DNA of 64,000 nucleotides, from positions 2,172,197 to 2,236,196 of the forward strand of contig JAVDOI010000010.1 in the NCBI GenBank assembly GCA_032191485.1. The letters run 5' to 3'. Positions 38,710-51,798 of this stretch are shown here, piece after piece. The notes under the pieces are model-generated. The model made no database searches. It was not told the DNA's origin and saw only the letters and a list, made by a program, of their open reading frames with translations. The translations under genes and the position numbers were made by a program. This stretch comes from Leptoclinus maculatus (taxonomy: Eukaryota > Chordata > Actinopteri > Perciformes > Stichaeidae). The first letter of the stretch is position 1; each line of letters starts with the position of its first letter.

Positions 38710-41700
38710 TGCTCCCACCTTTAGTGGTCTTAAAAGCTCGACACATTGTGCAGTCGAAGTTATTGTCTGCAGCCTTTTCTACATCTTCGTCTGAATGGAG
38801 AGCCTGACAAGTCGCGTGGAACCATCTGTAGATAGAAAAGAAGGTTTAGATGAGAAGCAATTAGTAAAAAAAAAAAAATTTTAAAATTTTTTAAAAATGT
38901 TTTTATTTCACGGAGACCAGTTATCCTGAGCAGACACTTTTTTTTGTAGAAACCCACCTGTCACATTGGCGACACTGCACAATCACGGTGCCTTCGCTGT
39001 AGTCCAGCAGGCAGATGGGGCATGTTGCAAGGCTGGCACAGGGGGCGCATTGGGTGTAATTATTCTGCCACTCACACCTTAGGCCTGGGGTAGTGGCACC
39101 ACACTGCGTACAGGACACACACCTGCAGGAGAGACGGAGGACAGAGGTCATTCTACCCGTGTTACTTCCAAAAGGATCACGCAGATCGACTGTGCACCCC
39201 GCCTACTCACTGCACTGCCCACATGATGCAAATGTGAGTTGTGAATATTTCTTGTTCATTAGGAATTCTTAAAAGGGGAATCTTGAATTCAGTCGATCCC
39301 CTCTGGATACAAATATTCAAGACATTGACTTTACAGGTCTTTGTATATGTTAAAAAAAGGGTGATTTTCAAACAGAGGGGTGAGAAGGCTTTACAAAGAG
39401 AAATATGTATTGATCTGGAAGAGGTGGAATGTGGTAAATTGCCTGAACCGTGTACTGTAAAAAACAAACAACAGAATGATCAGAGCTCTTTTGGTAAACC
39501 GAACACACACACATTCATTTCTAATTTGGCTGAGACGATCGTTCATCACTCACCATTTGCACTTCCAGCTGTCCTTGGGAACGTTTTGCAATGGAGGGTC
39601 CAGGCAGTAGGTGTGATAGCTGATGTCACAGTCATCACACAGTAGCAAGCGGCCAGGATCCGTGGCCTGGCCGCAGGCCTCGCACACTGTACACTCCAGA
39701 CAACGCCAACCTTTACTCAGCACCACCTTGGTGATCTGTGAAAGAGCCAATGAGACATTTACATGTAGGCCTGCGCACCATAGGGTGGGGGGGGGGGGGG
39801 GGGGATACCGTGTGTGCACGATGTACAAGCTCAATAGTAAATGTACCTTTATGCCAACACAGAATGGATGGTAGCACTGCCCACATTGAGCGCAGGCCAA
39901 AAGACGGCCCTCTGCGCCAAGGCCAAAACTCCCACACACCACACACATGTCCTGAAAGGAAATAAGACATCATGAGTCAACACATTTCACTAAGGCAGTT
40001 CAGTTGAGACACTGAAATTCTAAAGCCCATTTTTGCTATTCCTATTTTCCCCATTTAATATAACTTTTGTGTTAAAAAAACAAACAAAAGAACCTAGTCA
40101 GCTGGAGTCACTTTCAGTTTCTCAGTTTTTTTGTCACCACCCAATCATATAAAGTATCAATCTGTTCTGCATATTCATTCAACATCACTAACGCTGTCAT
40201 TATCTATGTTGCTAAATACTGAAGGAAAGAAACGGCTTTCTGTACCCTAAGCCTACACGGTCAATAAGAACAGTGCACCTTGTCCTCTAGCCTCAAGTCT
40301 AGCTGTGCCAAAAAGCATATTGAAATGCAGCGCAAAAGGAATATGAGACGCTTCTGGAAACTGGCCTTTAACTGCATTTTTTTTTTTTTTTCTTTTTTTT
40401 TTTAAAAGCAGGAGGTTTGAGTGGGCCCTTTTTAGCCTGCAGTCACAGCCTGAGAGCCAGACGGAGCAGTCTTTTAAGCACTGAGCAGTGAGATGTGAGC
40501 CATTCTAGGGTTTGTGCTTTTATCAGCAGCAACTCAGCTGTACGGTTCAATTGCTTAGTCGCTTTATACGAGTAGTTATTCTCTAACAATACAGGATTCT
40601 AACCTCTGAATTACTACACGACGCTGCTATTTTCATATTTACTGATGTCTCTAAAACCTCGATGAGAGCTGGACAGTAGCCATCGCTTTGTTATTGTTTA
40701 CTGAATTAAATTCAGTACGGGAACGTTGAAGGCAGAGAGTAAGAAACAATACGATCCTGTGTTACATAATCGACTGCATTTCCTGCAGGCATCTTAGTAC
40801 CTCCACAAGAATTAATGATCTCCAGTGGGAGAGGTCTTTAAGCACAGATCTAATTTCAGGCCATCTAAGTGAATGGAGAAATCCACAGATGGTGGCTCAA
40901 AATGAAATACATTAGCAACATTAGCATTAAGCGAACAATAACCTGTTTCAGCGTGAAACTGTCGTTGCTGGAGAATATGACCACAGTGTTATGCATGGCG
41001 TTCTCCTCCTCGTCCTTGACTTGGTATGGTGTTTCTATCGTGAGGACCTACAGATCAGGGAAGGAAATACACAACATAAACAGACATGACGTATTGGGAT
41101 GACATAAACAGAGTCGTAACTTTTCACTGTCAAGATCCACAGTCACGGGTATGGAAGCCCATTCCCGCAGCAAAAAAAAAAAAAAAGATCACTAAAAAAA
41201 ATAAAAATAAAAAATAAGATCACTAAAAAAAAAAAAAAAAAAAAAATAGTAACTTTAAAAAAAAAAAAAATAAATAAATAAATAAATAATCCACCCACAA
41301 AATAAATAATAATAATTCTAATAATTTTTTTTTTTTTTTAATTTTACTTTTTTTCCACCAGCAAAAAAAACAAAAAACTTTTGGTGCATCCATCTGTAAC
41401 CATAACACTGACCAGATTTTTCCAGTTGCTATAGAAAGTCGAAATTATGAGATACTTTAACACAACAGTCATAGAAGCAGCTATGACATATGAATGGATT
41501 GTGAGTACATTGAAGACTTCTTTAAAACGTGGCTTTACAACACATGAAATACAGATGATGTTTCACATGGATTGTACTGAGCAAATGCACCCTTGAAGCT
41601 CTGGAGTATAAAGAATGAAACCAATGTGGCTGAGGTGGCGACCAATAAACAGCAACTGGAAACATCTTTTTTTTTTTTTTTTTTTGCTGACAGAGAAAAA

Positions 41701-44700
41701 GTAAAAAAAAAAAAAATATATATATTTTTTTTTTTGTGAATTAATTATAAATTTTTTTTTTTTGTGAATTCATTTTTTTTCTTTTTTGTGAATTAATTAT
41801 TTTTTTCTTCTTTTGGTGATCTTATTTTATTGTTTTTTGCTGGTGTGAATGGCCTTCCATAGTTATTGGTCGCCACCTCAGCCACATTGGTTTCATTCTT
41901 TATACTCCAGAGCTTCAAAATTAAAAAATTATTAGAATTATTATTATTTATTTTGTGGGTGGATTTTTTTTTTTTTTTTTGTGAATTACATTTTTTTTTT
42001 TTTTTTAAGTTACTATTTTTTTTTTTGTGATCTTATTTTTTATTTATTTTTTTGTTGCTGCCGGGAATCGGCTTCCATACGCGGGAGTTAATATGACTGA
42101 TTTTAGGATACACATGCTAAAGAAGAGTAGTAACTATCAGCTATATAACTATATATTATTCATAACTGTTGAGTCATTATTTGGAGGTATCAAAGAAATG
42201 GCCCTCAGGTAATGCGCAGCCGCTACCATGAAATAAAATAACAGTTTATTAACATCAACGCTGCTAAGAACACATCATCTGTCTTCAGCTGGAGGGACAC
42301 CAAACACAGCTTTTGCATACAGTGCAATATTTGCCAAAGATGCCAAGATGTCAACCAGCTGACAGCACATACCCCAGGGTTCATGCCGGGACTCACTCCA
42401 TTCTTGCCTCTGGCCCTGCCCCGTCCAGCTCTACCCGACAGGCCGGCCCCTCGAGGCCTCCTCCTCCCAGGGAAGCCTGAGCCTCGACCCTGTGGAGGAA
42501 AGACGAAAATCAGAAGATGCTTGCGGTACGAGGAGTGGATGTGGACAGCTTGTAGGGGAACACGGGGAAAATGGGCCGACGCAAGCGCCACTTGTTTGCG
42601 AAAGTTGGTTTCTTGCGCGCGCGCGGCGCACAATCATCCAAGTCACAGTCAAACTTTTTTTTGACATTGTTTGAGAGACACTAAAATTTCAGACAGAGAG
42701 TTGAGAAAAGGCCTCCGCCTACTCTCCGAACTAAATCTTCCAGCTCCTGCCACCAGAATCCCCTCTCGGTTACCCCTCATTTGACACCGATCCCAAGCCG
42801 AGGCCCGACCCATCAACTGCCCTTCTAGACATACACACTGCTTAATGGTGTTTAACCTGGACCGGACCCCCCCCCCCCCCCTCTGCAACTGCAGACAAAT
42901 AAACCCTCACCCAGCCTTGCCAAAATGAATGATCGTCACACTGCCAAAAGTCAAAATCAGAGAAGAAAAAAATATATATTAAGAAATACTCAAACAGGTC
43001 TGAATAAGACGGAGAAGAGAGCGCAGCAGAGAGGACACATTCATTCATTAGTAAAAACCTTTTTGCCAAATATTTAGACAGGACGGTCTTATTACACCAT
43101 ACCCATAATCTCTCAATACAACAGCAAAGCCAGCCAAACCCGCTTTCAACACAGCCATATCTTTCGGTTTCACTTCATAACGTCATTAGCGCAGCCATTG
43201 GTTTTTTGAATCTCCTCTTCTCACGGTAAGGTGGTGGTAATTGTTAGCAGGCTACGGTATACATCGCTCAGGGAGTGTTGTCACTCGGGTAAACAGAGGG
43301 CTAACAGGGGGGTCGTCTCCGGTGAGCCACAGTATTTACCACTCTGATGCTCCAGCCGGGGCTGCCAGAGGACTGCCTGGTCTTTGAGACGTCCCACCCC
43401 TCTGACTGGTCTGGCGACCAGGACAAGGGGGAGCTCACACTGCTATGGGGGCTCCATGCACCCTAAGGTAAGGGGGAGGGGGGGGGGGGAGGCGGGTGAG
43501 AGAGTGAGAGAAAGGGAGGGAGGGAGGAGGGCGACAAAATGCAGCAACTTAAAAACAAAGCCAGCGAAGAAACAAAACATACAAAGAAAGATGTTAAGAG
43601 AGATGTAGTGAGCTTCTAATGGAGCCAATTGGGAACTCCTCAATGTAGATCCGTCTATGCAGCGCGACGGTATTAGGAAGCATCTGCCGTGCCAAATATG
43701 AACAGAATAAGTTATCAGGGGGAGGGGTCTGTGCTTGAAGCCAATCCTTAAGAGTTTTCATGCAGATGCGTTTAAGGGGCAACGTTTCTACTCGACTCTT
43801 TTTAAAGGCAAAACTGAAGAGCACAATTGTGTTGGTTGCATTTCACACAGGATCATTTTGCCGGGGCACCATGGCACCACACGGCAAGAAAGAGGCCCTG
43901 CAACCTCTCGTCATGACAACCATGTATGTTTGGCATGTTGACAAAACAATTGTGTCCGTACGGCATCAGACAAAAGCACTCTGGACTAAAGAGGAGGGAA
44001 AAAGTCAGATCGAAGCATCGCTAATAGATTTCCGCAGGCCTTGTGTAATAAATTTGTTTATTTAAGAGATGAGATATTTCCGGGGGAAAACACATTTTGC
44101 AGACTAAAGTAATCTACCCACACCGGCATCATTCATAATATATTATAGCCATGGGTGTGATTTTACTCCTATAAATATTTGTCTGAGAGAGGCCACGTTC
44201 AGTGTCTCTATTATAACCCATTTGTTTTAACGACACTGGGGCACTTAAATTAGGGGATTCAAACTTGTTTTTTTCCCCCCCTAAAGTCACTAGTGACCCA
44301 CTGCAATTGCTGGTATAATAGGAGATAACTTGGTCATGGTAATGATAATGATCTCTGAAATGACTTGATGAATCCTCATCCTCAGTGGGACAATAAGGCA
44401 ACGCATGTTTGTAATGTGGACACAAGATGAACTGATGAAAATGCCGCTGAAGTGGAAAATGGTGAGTACTCTGAGGAAAAGGTGTTTTAGCCATAAAAAA
44501 AAAAAAAAACAGAATTCCTAACAGACATAATGGGAACGGCATGAACACTGTGACCGACTAGTTCTGTGGTGCATGAACATGCAAAGAGAGGCATTGGGAG
44601 TTGAGAGAAAAGCATCGTTCTTCACGCTGTCCTCCTGCTATGCTTCAATCGTTTACTTCAAGGTATAACTCGCCTGAGAAAAAGCATTAAAAACATAAAA

Positions 44701-47700
44701 CCGTACAAGCTGCCTCAACCAACCCAGTGCCACCAAAACAAACCCGAACCCATCTTCATGGAGCAGAGCACTAAGGACACACAGAGCATTTAGGAGTACA
44801 CAGGGTATGCGCACCAATTATCCGCCTACACTCCGGGGTAGTTACTTTGGCTCGCTCTGCCTTATTGGCTGTCCCAGCCCGAGAGCGACGCAAAACCAAT
44901 CAGTGGTCCTCTGTGACATGACGTCCAGCTTCCTACCTGTTTCACTCGTGGCCTCCCAGGAGAAAACTTCCTCTTGGTGATGGCTGGCTTTCCCATTCCA
45001 ATCTTCGGGGTGAGTGGTATAAGGGTGGTGGTGGGCATTACGCTGCTGTGGTCACCCAGTGACGGTAGGATCTGGGTCAGCTCTCTGGGAGACGTCCCTC
45101 GGCCCAGAGGGGAGGTTGAATGGCACGGAGAGGAAACCATTTCCGCCAACCTTTCCATGGACGTCTTGAGTGCTTTCTCCTCCGAAGGCAGGCAGGGAAA
45201 TGACAGATTGGGCTTGCTCTCCGTTGTAACGTACATCTCCACCGACGCACTGGAGGCCGAGGGCTTAACAGTCTCTTCCGGGTTATTGTGAAAAAAAACC
45301 TCCGTCCTCTCCTCGTTGAGTTCTTCTGGAGCGGCTTCCGGGAACGAAGCCCTGGCCACGTCCATACTCGAAGGCTGGGGTAGCGAGACTTCCATTGGTT
45401 GGTCCGTGACAGGTACTGATGCAGTACTTGGTTCTTTGGTGGTTGAGATGATGGCCTTAAAATCCTTTGTGCTGGGGTTGGCCATGCCCTGCTCAGGGCA
45501 GGCCTCTGTCTTTGCTGGTTTCATTTGTAACGTGGTATCCTGGGTCTGTAGTGCCTCCACAGAGAGCTGGGCTGGAAAAGACTCAGACTCCTGGCTGGGA
45601 GCCGCTGGAGACGCAGGACTCTCGGTAGTTGTAAGCTGGGCTCTTGCTGCTGGTTGTGTTTCTGTTGGAGAGGAAACGCACAGCGGTCAGAAGAACACAT
45701 TTTGATAGACATCATGCACATTAACAGACCAAGAAAGATACAAGTGTCAACGCAATATTAACTTTACAACAACATACATTGACGCAAATCAATACGAGGT
45801 TCCACAATGCAGCAGACCGGATCGTGTTCACAAACCTGGATTGATTTTGTTGACAGACGGTTCAGTAACCTGCTTCTCGACGTCTGCTCCCACTGAGACT
45901 TCTAAAAGAGAGACAAGATTCATAATCAAAAAGGATTATATTCAAAGAAATGGATATTTGATCACTAAAAAGAGAGAACTAAGAGTCTGGAGAGACTGTG
46001 AACACACGCAAAGAAAGTGGACCGTAGGGAGGTGTTGGGCTTGGATTCCCGGCAAATCAAATGAAAAGAGATATTTCTTCATGCATCAATTCTATCCACT
46101 TATCAAATCTAAACCAACAAGACTATACAAGGATGCGAGTCCGTAAGTCGAGGAAACTCTTCTCCTCTTTAGTGAAACCACTGAAACACTAAAAGTTTGT
46201 GTTGCAGATCATCGATTACTTTTAGAGCCAATACATGTCAAAGACAATTCTATATGGGTCACTATCGGCACAAGTTGAGGAAAAATAACATTAAACATGA
46301 TTTTCACTGCTTGGATTTAGTGTTGCATCAGCCTTGAAACGGATGCATCATAAGTGATACTGATGAGGAGTGGCTTTCCAGTAACAAACAGCCACAATGC
46401 ATAAAAAAGACAACGACGCAAAGCCTTTATACGCTACTTTATATTAGTCTAGTGTCTCCTACTCTCTCTCTCTCTATTTGGTTTTATAGCATCTCCCATC
46501 CTCTCCCTCCGTTTGGTTTTGTGTTAAAGACATCAATACATTTGACTGGTCCCGGTATGAATAGAACTAGTCATTCCTGGCTATCAGGCATCCACACATC
46601 GAGCCGATATACTGCCAGACAGCCTCTGACCGTACAGATAGCCCAGTCTTAACAAGGCGCCCACCGTTTCAATCCACAAGTTCCCGTGTCACACTGATCC
46701 CGACACACGCGTGCACCTGCTAGGCATCTCTGCCAGGGAAGGGGAGTAACCATGACAACCAACATCCCAGCGCCTGTGTGCCCCGGGCTCACGACTGTGC
46801 AGCTTGCAGGTGCTCATCCGGTGCCGATGCCAGAAAGTCAATTAGGAGATGGGGCCTCCAACCATCTTCCTAGCCTTTTTCGACTATTGACCAAGCTGAA
46901 CACACATTCTCATTCACGTCACCGGCCTGCTTCCTATATCTTCTCCAGGGAACGAGGTGACGCTTCGGATAAATACGCGGCTCAGATTAACGAAGCAGAG
47001 GCCTCGAGTCGGGTCTCGTTTGCAGTCACAGAATGGATCTAATGGCATCTGTCGGTTGAGTCACGGTAAGCCCGCCTGTTAAACACTGAGTAGTGGAGAA
47101 TCCTGGCAGGTGATAAACAGCTCTGGTTAATGACTTTAATTACATTACATGGGCGCGCTTTGTTGGCAGCATCGTCACAATCTCACGTAACAAAGCTAAA
47201 AAAAAAAGAAAATACGTGAAACATATCTGCTCAGATCCAAGTACATTTCAGCACAAATGCCTCCTCTTATTCGGAGCAGGAATATCAAATGCACTGCAAA
47301 AAAATAAAGCCAATTTCCAACCGTTTGAGTGATAGGCTTCAACCTAAAAATCCCAAAACGACATCTCCCACGTGACTCTTATTTTGAGGCGTCTAACATA
47401 AACCTCCTAAAGCTTCTCTTGAATCAATACAGAGATCACCCGACGCGTCTTTAAAACCACAGAGGGGGAAGCATCGCCTTGCCAGCTAAATCCAGTGATG
47501 AAGCAGTTCATGACCAACGGGAAAAAAAGATAGGGAAGAGCACATGTGTATGCAGAGCAGAGCAAGCTGTGAGAACCACGAACGAGCCAGCATAGCTCCG
47601 AGGCAGGTTTGGAGACAGGGGATCTAATAACATCACCACCGTGCTACTCCTATCCGTTCTCTCCTGCCAGCGGAGTCTGCCGTCTAGACGGAGTGGGCAG

Positions 47701-50700
47701 CGCAGATACTACTGGCATCCCCTGCTCACCGTTAATTTGCCTGATACTCCGCTGGCAGATCTCACGTGGAGCGGAGATGCAGCCCTAAAAGCGTTCACGC
47801 GGGCGGCTACCAGCGTCACCGTAACTCAAAGTGTTGGCACGGTTTGCAACCGCAACGAATCAGAGCTGTTGCACAGGTAAGGTTTTATTTAACGGTGCTT
47901 CTTTTACTAATTGGCATCTAGCTGGATAAGCTTATACCCCCCCCCCCCTCGAAAAAACCCTCCGAAGTCTTAATTCTCCACGTTTGTTCTTGAAAACGAT
48001 ATGGTTATTTTAAGGTATTTCACTGTAGGTTATATTCAAGCCCCCGCCGAGAGAACAAGGCTTTGAGAAAATTTGACACGGTGGGCAAACCGTGGGATTA
48101 TAATTTCCGGGTCTGTCACGTGAAGCCCTGGGGCCCAGAAAGACTGTTTCCCATTGACTCACATCGGGAAAGAGACGCATGTAAATCAGCAGACACATAC
48201 ATTTTTGTTAGGTGAACCAACTTCCCAGTACAAACACTTGACTAGCCCCAATTTAAATCATTAGGTCCTAAAAGCTGTAAAAATGTACTTCTAGCCGAAT
48301 CAGGATTTCCTCCTCCGTTCACATGAATGAGGCTAGACCCGGGTCATTTCATACCAGGAAGTCAAACTGTTTTTGCCTCTTGTGCCAATGAGCAACTTTC
48401 ATAGGAATGAAGGAGAGTCGCCTCCAACACTGTACCCAGTTCTCTTTATATATGCATGGTTATATCCCATTTATTATGAAAGTAACTACAAGTAAATAAC
48501 ACAGTTCCTCTGTTCTGCCCAAGGTTTTTAAAAAAAACCTGAATTCAATGTCCATAACTTACAGTCTGAATCTCATTGAAGCCTCTATAAGGCTGACACA
48601 GCTTGTTGTGCTTTGATTTTGTGTCACAAACACACACATCGATATGACAAACATCAGACCCGGTCACAGTGCCTTCACAATCTCTCCCTCTGTTAAGTGG
48701 TGTTATTAACAAGTCTCTCTAGTCTGAAGGTAATAAAGACAGTCAAATGTAAAGCTGATTTGTGGCAGCGTGAGCAGCAACTCAAGTGTCCACCTCTGCT
48801 TCAAGTTGCACTGTGCAGTCTCATTTAGCCATGCATTGAATTGAAATAAAAAATAAGCACTTTCAACTATCGATTTCTCATTTACAAAGACTGGCAGCAC
48901 AAGTTACAGCCCCAGGAGACCGGAGGGAGAAACAAAGTACTTCTAATTTTCACAACACAGAGTTACAAAGACAAAGGATTCGCTTTAATCTGCTGCTAGT
49001 AGGACACCATCTGGTTATTGGGGAGGCCTCAGAAAACCCTGCACATAAAGAGAGGGAGCGCTTCTCTCTGGTCGCAGTCCAAACAACTCCTAATCCTTTC
49101 ATCTGCAACAACGGCGACGATCACAACTTCATCGGCGACGACGCTACAGCCCACTTTCGTGTTGCATGGCCAAAAACGTTACAACTGCCTCTGCATGGCT
49201 AGAGGCCCGAGCGAATGAACCCTCGACTACAAAGATCGCCTTTCATTTTCACTCGTATAACCTGGTGCTCGTGTGTGCGATTTTGTATTATCAAAAGAGT
49301 TACATTCCTTGGCTTGTCCTCGCAATAACTACACGTGATTAATATGCTGATTAGATTCTCTGGAAGGGGAATAGAGGAAAAATGAAGACTTCAAGATTTA
49401 AAGACAACACACGGAAAGAGATCAGAGGAGTTATCTTCCTGTGTCTAATCTAACCTGTTTGGAACAAAGACCCACCAGGCTTCTGGGCTGACGAGGCCAG
49501 ATTCTCCTCCTGGACGGTAGCCTGAGCGGGCTCTGGATCCGAGTGCAATGGAACAGCAAGTAATTCCGGTTCGGGGTCATTGTGCATTTCAGGAGGCCCC
49601 TGGGTGCCAGGTTCTAGGTCCGTGTGCTTTTGAGCCAGCTGTAGACCAGTCTCAGAGTCTATGTGCATGGAGGCTGGCTGAGGGCTGAGCTCTGGGCCGG
49701 TGTCCATATCCTCTGCCTGTAGCGCCTGCTCTGCAGCAGGAGACTTGCAGTTGGAACAAACATAGTCCTCTCCGGGGTGGATTTCTGCTTGGCCTGAGTT
49801 CTGACGCTCGCACTCCAGGTGTAGCCATCTGAAAAGGAGTGCGAAGGAATTTTAAGGGATTGTTTGGTGAGGGATCTCTGCGCAAAAAAAACTAAAATGT
49901 GACATATTTACTGCCGAGGTTTCCCCCAGGTGTTTCCTTAATGTTACCAGGGAACGTAAAATTGCCACAGGAATGAAAAACGAAACAAGAGTGTTGCATT
50001 TGAACTAGTTATGAAGACGTGTTCCTTACCTCTTACAAGTCTGGCAGAAGAGTAAGTCTTTATGATGCTCAGGGTCCAGGATGCAGGCACACATAGAACA
50101 GCACAGAGCGGGGTCCTGGTTTTGGACGCAGTTCTCACACAGCAGGCTGGTGTGGTGCCATTGCCCGCTGGTCCGTGTCCCACATTGGATGCATACTCTG
50201 CAGCTCTGAGGAGCAAAAGGAGGCCCTCTTAGTAACACGACATTGACAGCCTGTCACACTCAATACGGTGAGAATACTGTGTTTCTGCTCCATAGATTTG
50301 GCACCTAAGTCATGGGATGGGGAAGAAGCATGGAACCTGTCCAGACCCACAGTAAATGTGAGTATATTTAAGACCACGACTCTTTTCCAGCTAAATTTAT
50401 GAGGCCGAGCTGGAGAATCACGACTAAAAAAAAATGATATCAGTATTTTTAGACCCTGATGAAATGGGTTTACAAGGCAATTTTCTAACCACACAGATCA
50501 TTTAGACTAACCAGTCTTTAATAAATGGCAAAAAACTTTTAAAAACATTGGCATCGAATAAGTGCGGTTCTGGCTACATGGCTGCAACATGCTGCCAAGT
50601 TGTGTTACAAATGGCAGACACTTCAATTCAAAGCAGGTTGCTAATAACCAAAACATGAACCTGTACTTCCTGCTTTGTCTATCTTTTATTTTCTGGGCAT

Positions 50701-51761
50701 GCAAGTGGACAAAAGTGAGCACAGTGTTTGCGAGCGCCAGAACCACAGAGCGGCACAAGCAAATAAGTAGCAGCAGCGGGCAATTCTGATTAAAATATCA
50801 ACACCGACGGTGTGCAGCATCTAGCAGAGCTGCTCACCGGTACAAAACACAAGGACAAAAAGTGGTCGTTTGGCTTCCATTTCAGCAGCGTGCTGCTTAA
50901 GTGCTGCCGTTCATTTAAAAAAATGCGTTTGGACTCCAGTATTGTGCTCATTCTGGGAACGGAGAGGCTGCTGAAATTTTGACAAAACCTTCATGTCACA
51001 ATTGTAAAGACGCATCTTTTCACACACATCACAAGTACAAACTATTAAAGAGGAAACTATCTTTGGTGTTGTTCAAACATAATTAAATAGGTTTACACGT
51101 TTTAAAGTAGAGCTACCTTTGGCAAATATACTCTATGCAGCTGTATTATGAATACAAAAATATAAAACCAAATATTGGATAGGGTTTGATAGATACTCAA
51201 CAATAAAGCAATCTCACTGGGATCTGGGGAAAGTCATTTTTAAGACTTTAAGGAAATAAATAGAGATTGTACAGAGAGATGGTTGTCATCAACTGTTATC
51301 CTTATTTTCTTTAAGACATTGTCACGAAAGCTTGTTCGCGGAAAGTGTACCAGCACTTACTTTTTCCTCGGCAAGTGCTTTTTTGTGTGTGTGTCTCAAA
51401 CGCAGCCCGCCAATTGTGGTGCTCATACATGGTGGAGGAACATGACAGAGCAGTGAAACCGGAACAATGAGTAATTCTTCATTGATTTCTACTTCAGTCA
51501 GACGACTGCAAAACTACCGAGCGAGTGGGGACAGGAGTCGGTTAGCGGATGCCGAGGATGTGTGTGTGGGTTTTGGTTCCTCCTGTGCTGAGTCAGACGG
51601 AGAAGCCAGAGTGTAAAGACCTCTCAGCGGCTGGCTCTACCGCAGCCTCCTCCGACCACCGCGGGAAACTGGTCGGTGTGTTTACCGGCCGCCTGAGTGA
51701 CAGGCGCATTCGCGCTGCTGGAGGATGACGGTCAGGGCTGCACTGAGGGATGCGTGTGATC

Positions 51762-51798
<37 letters not shown>

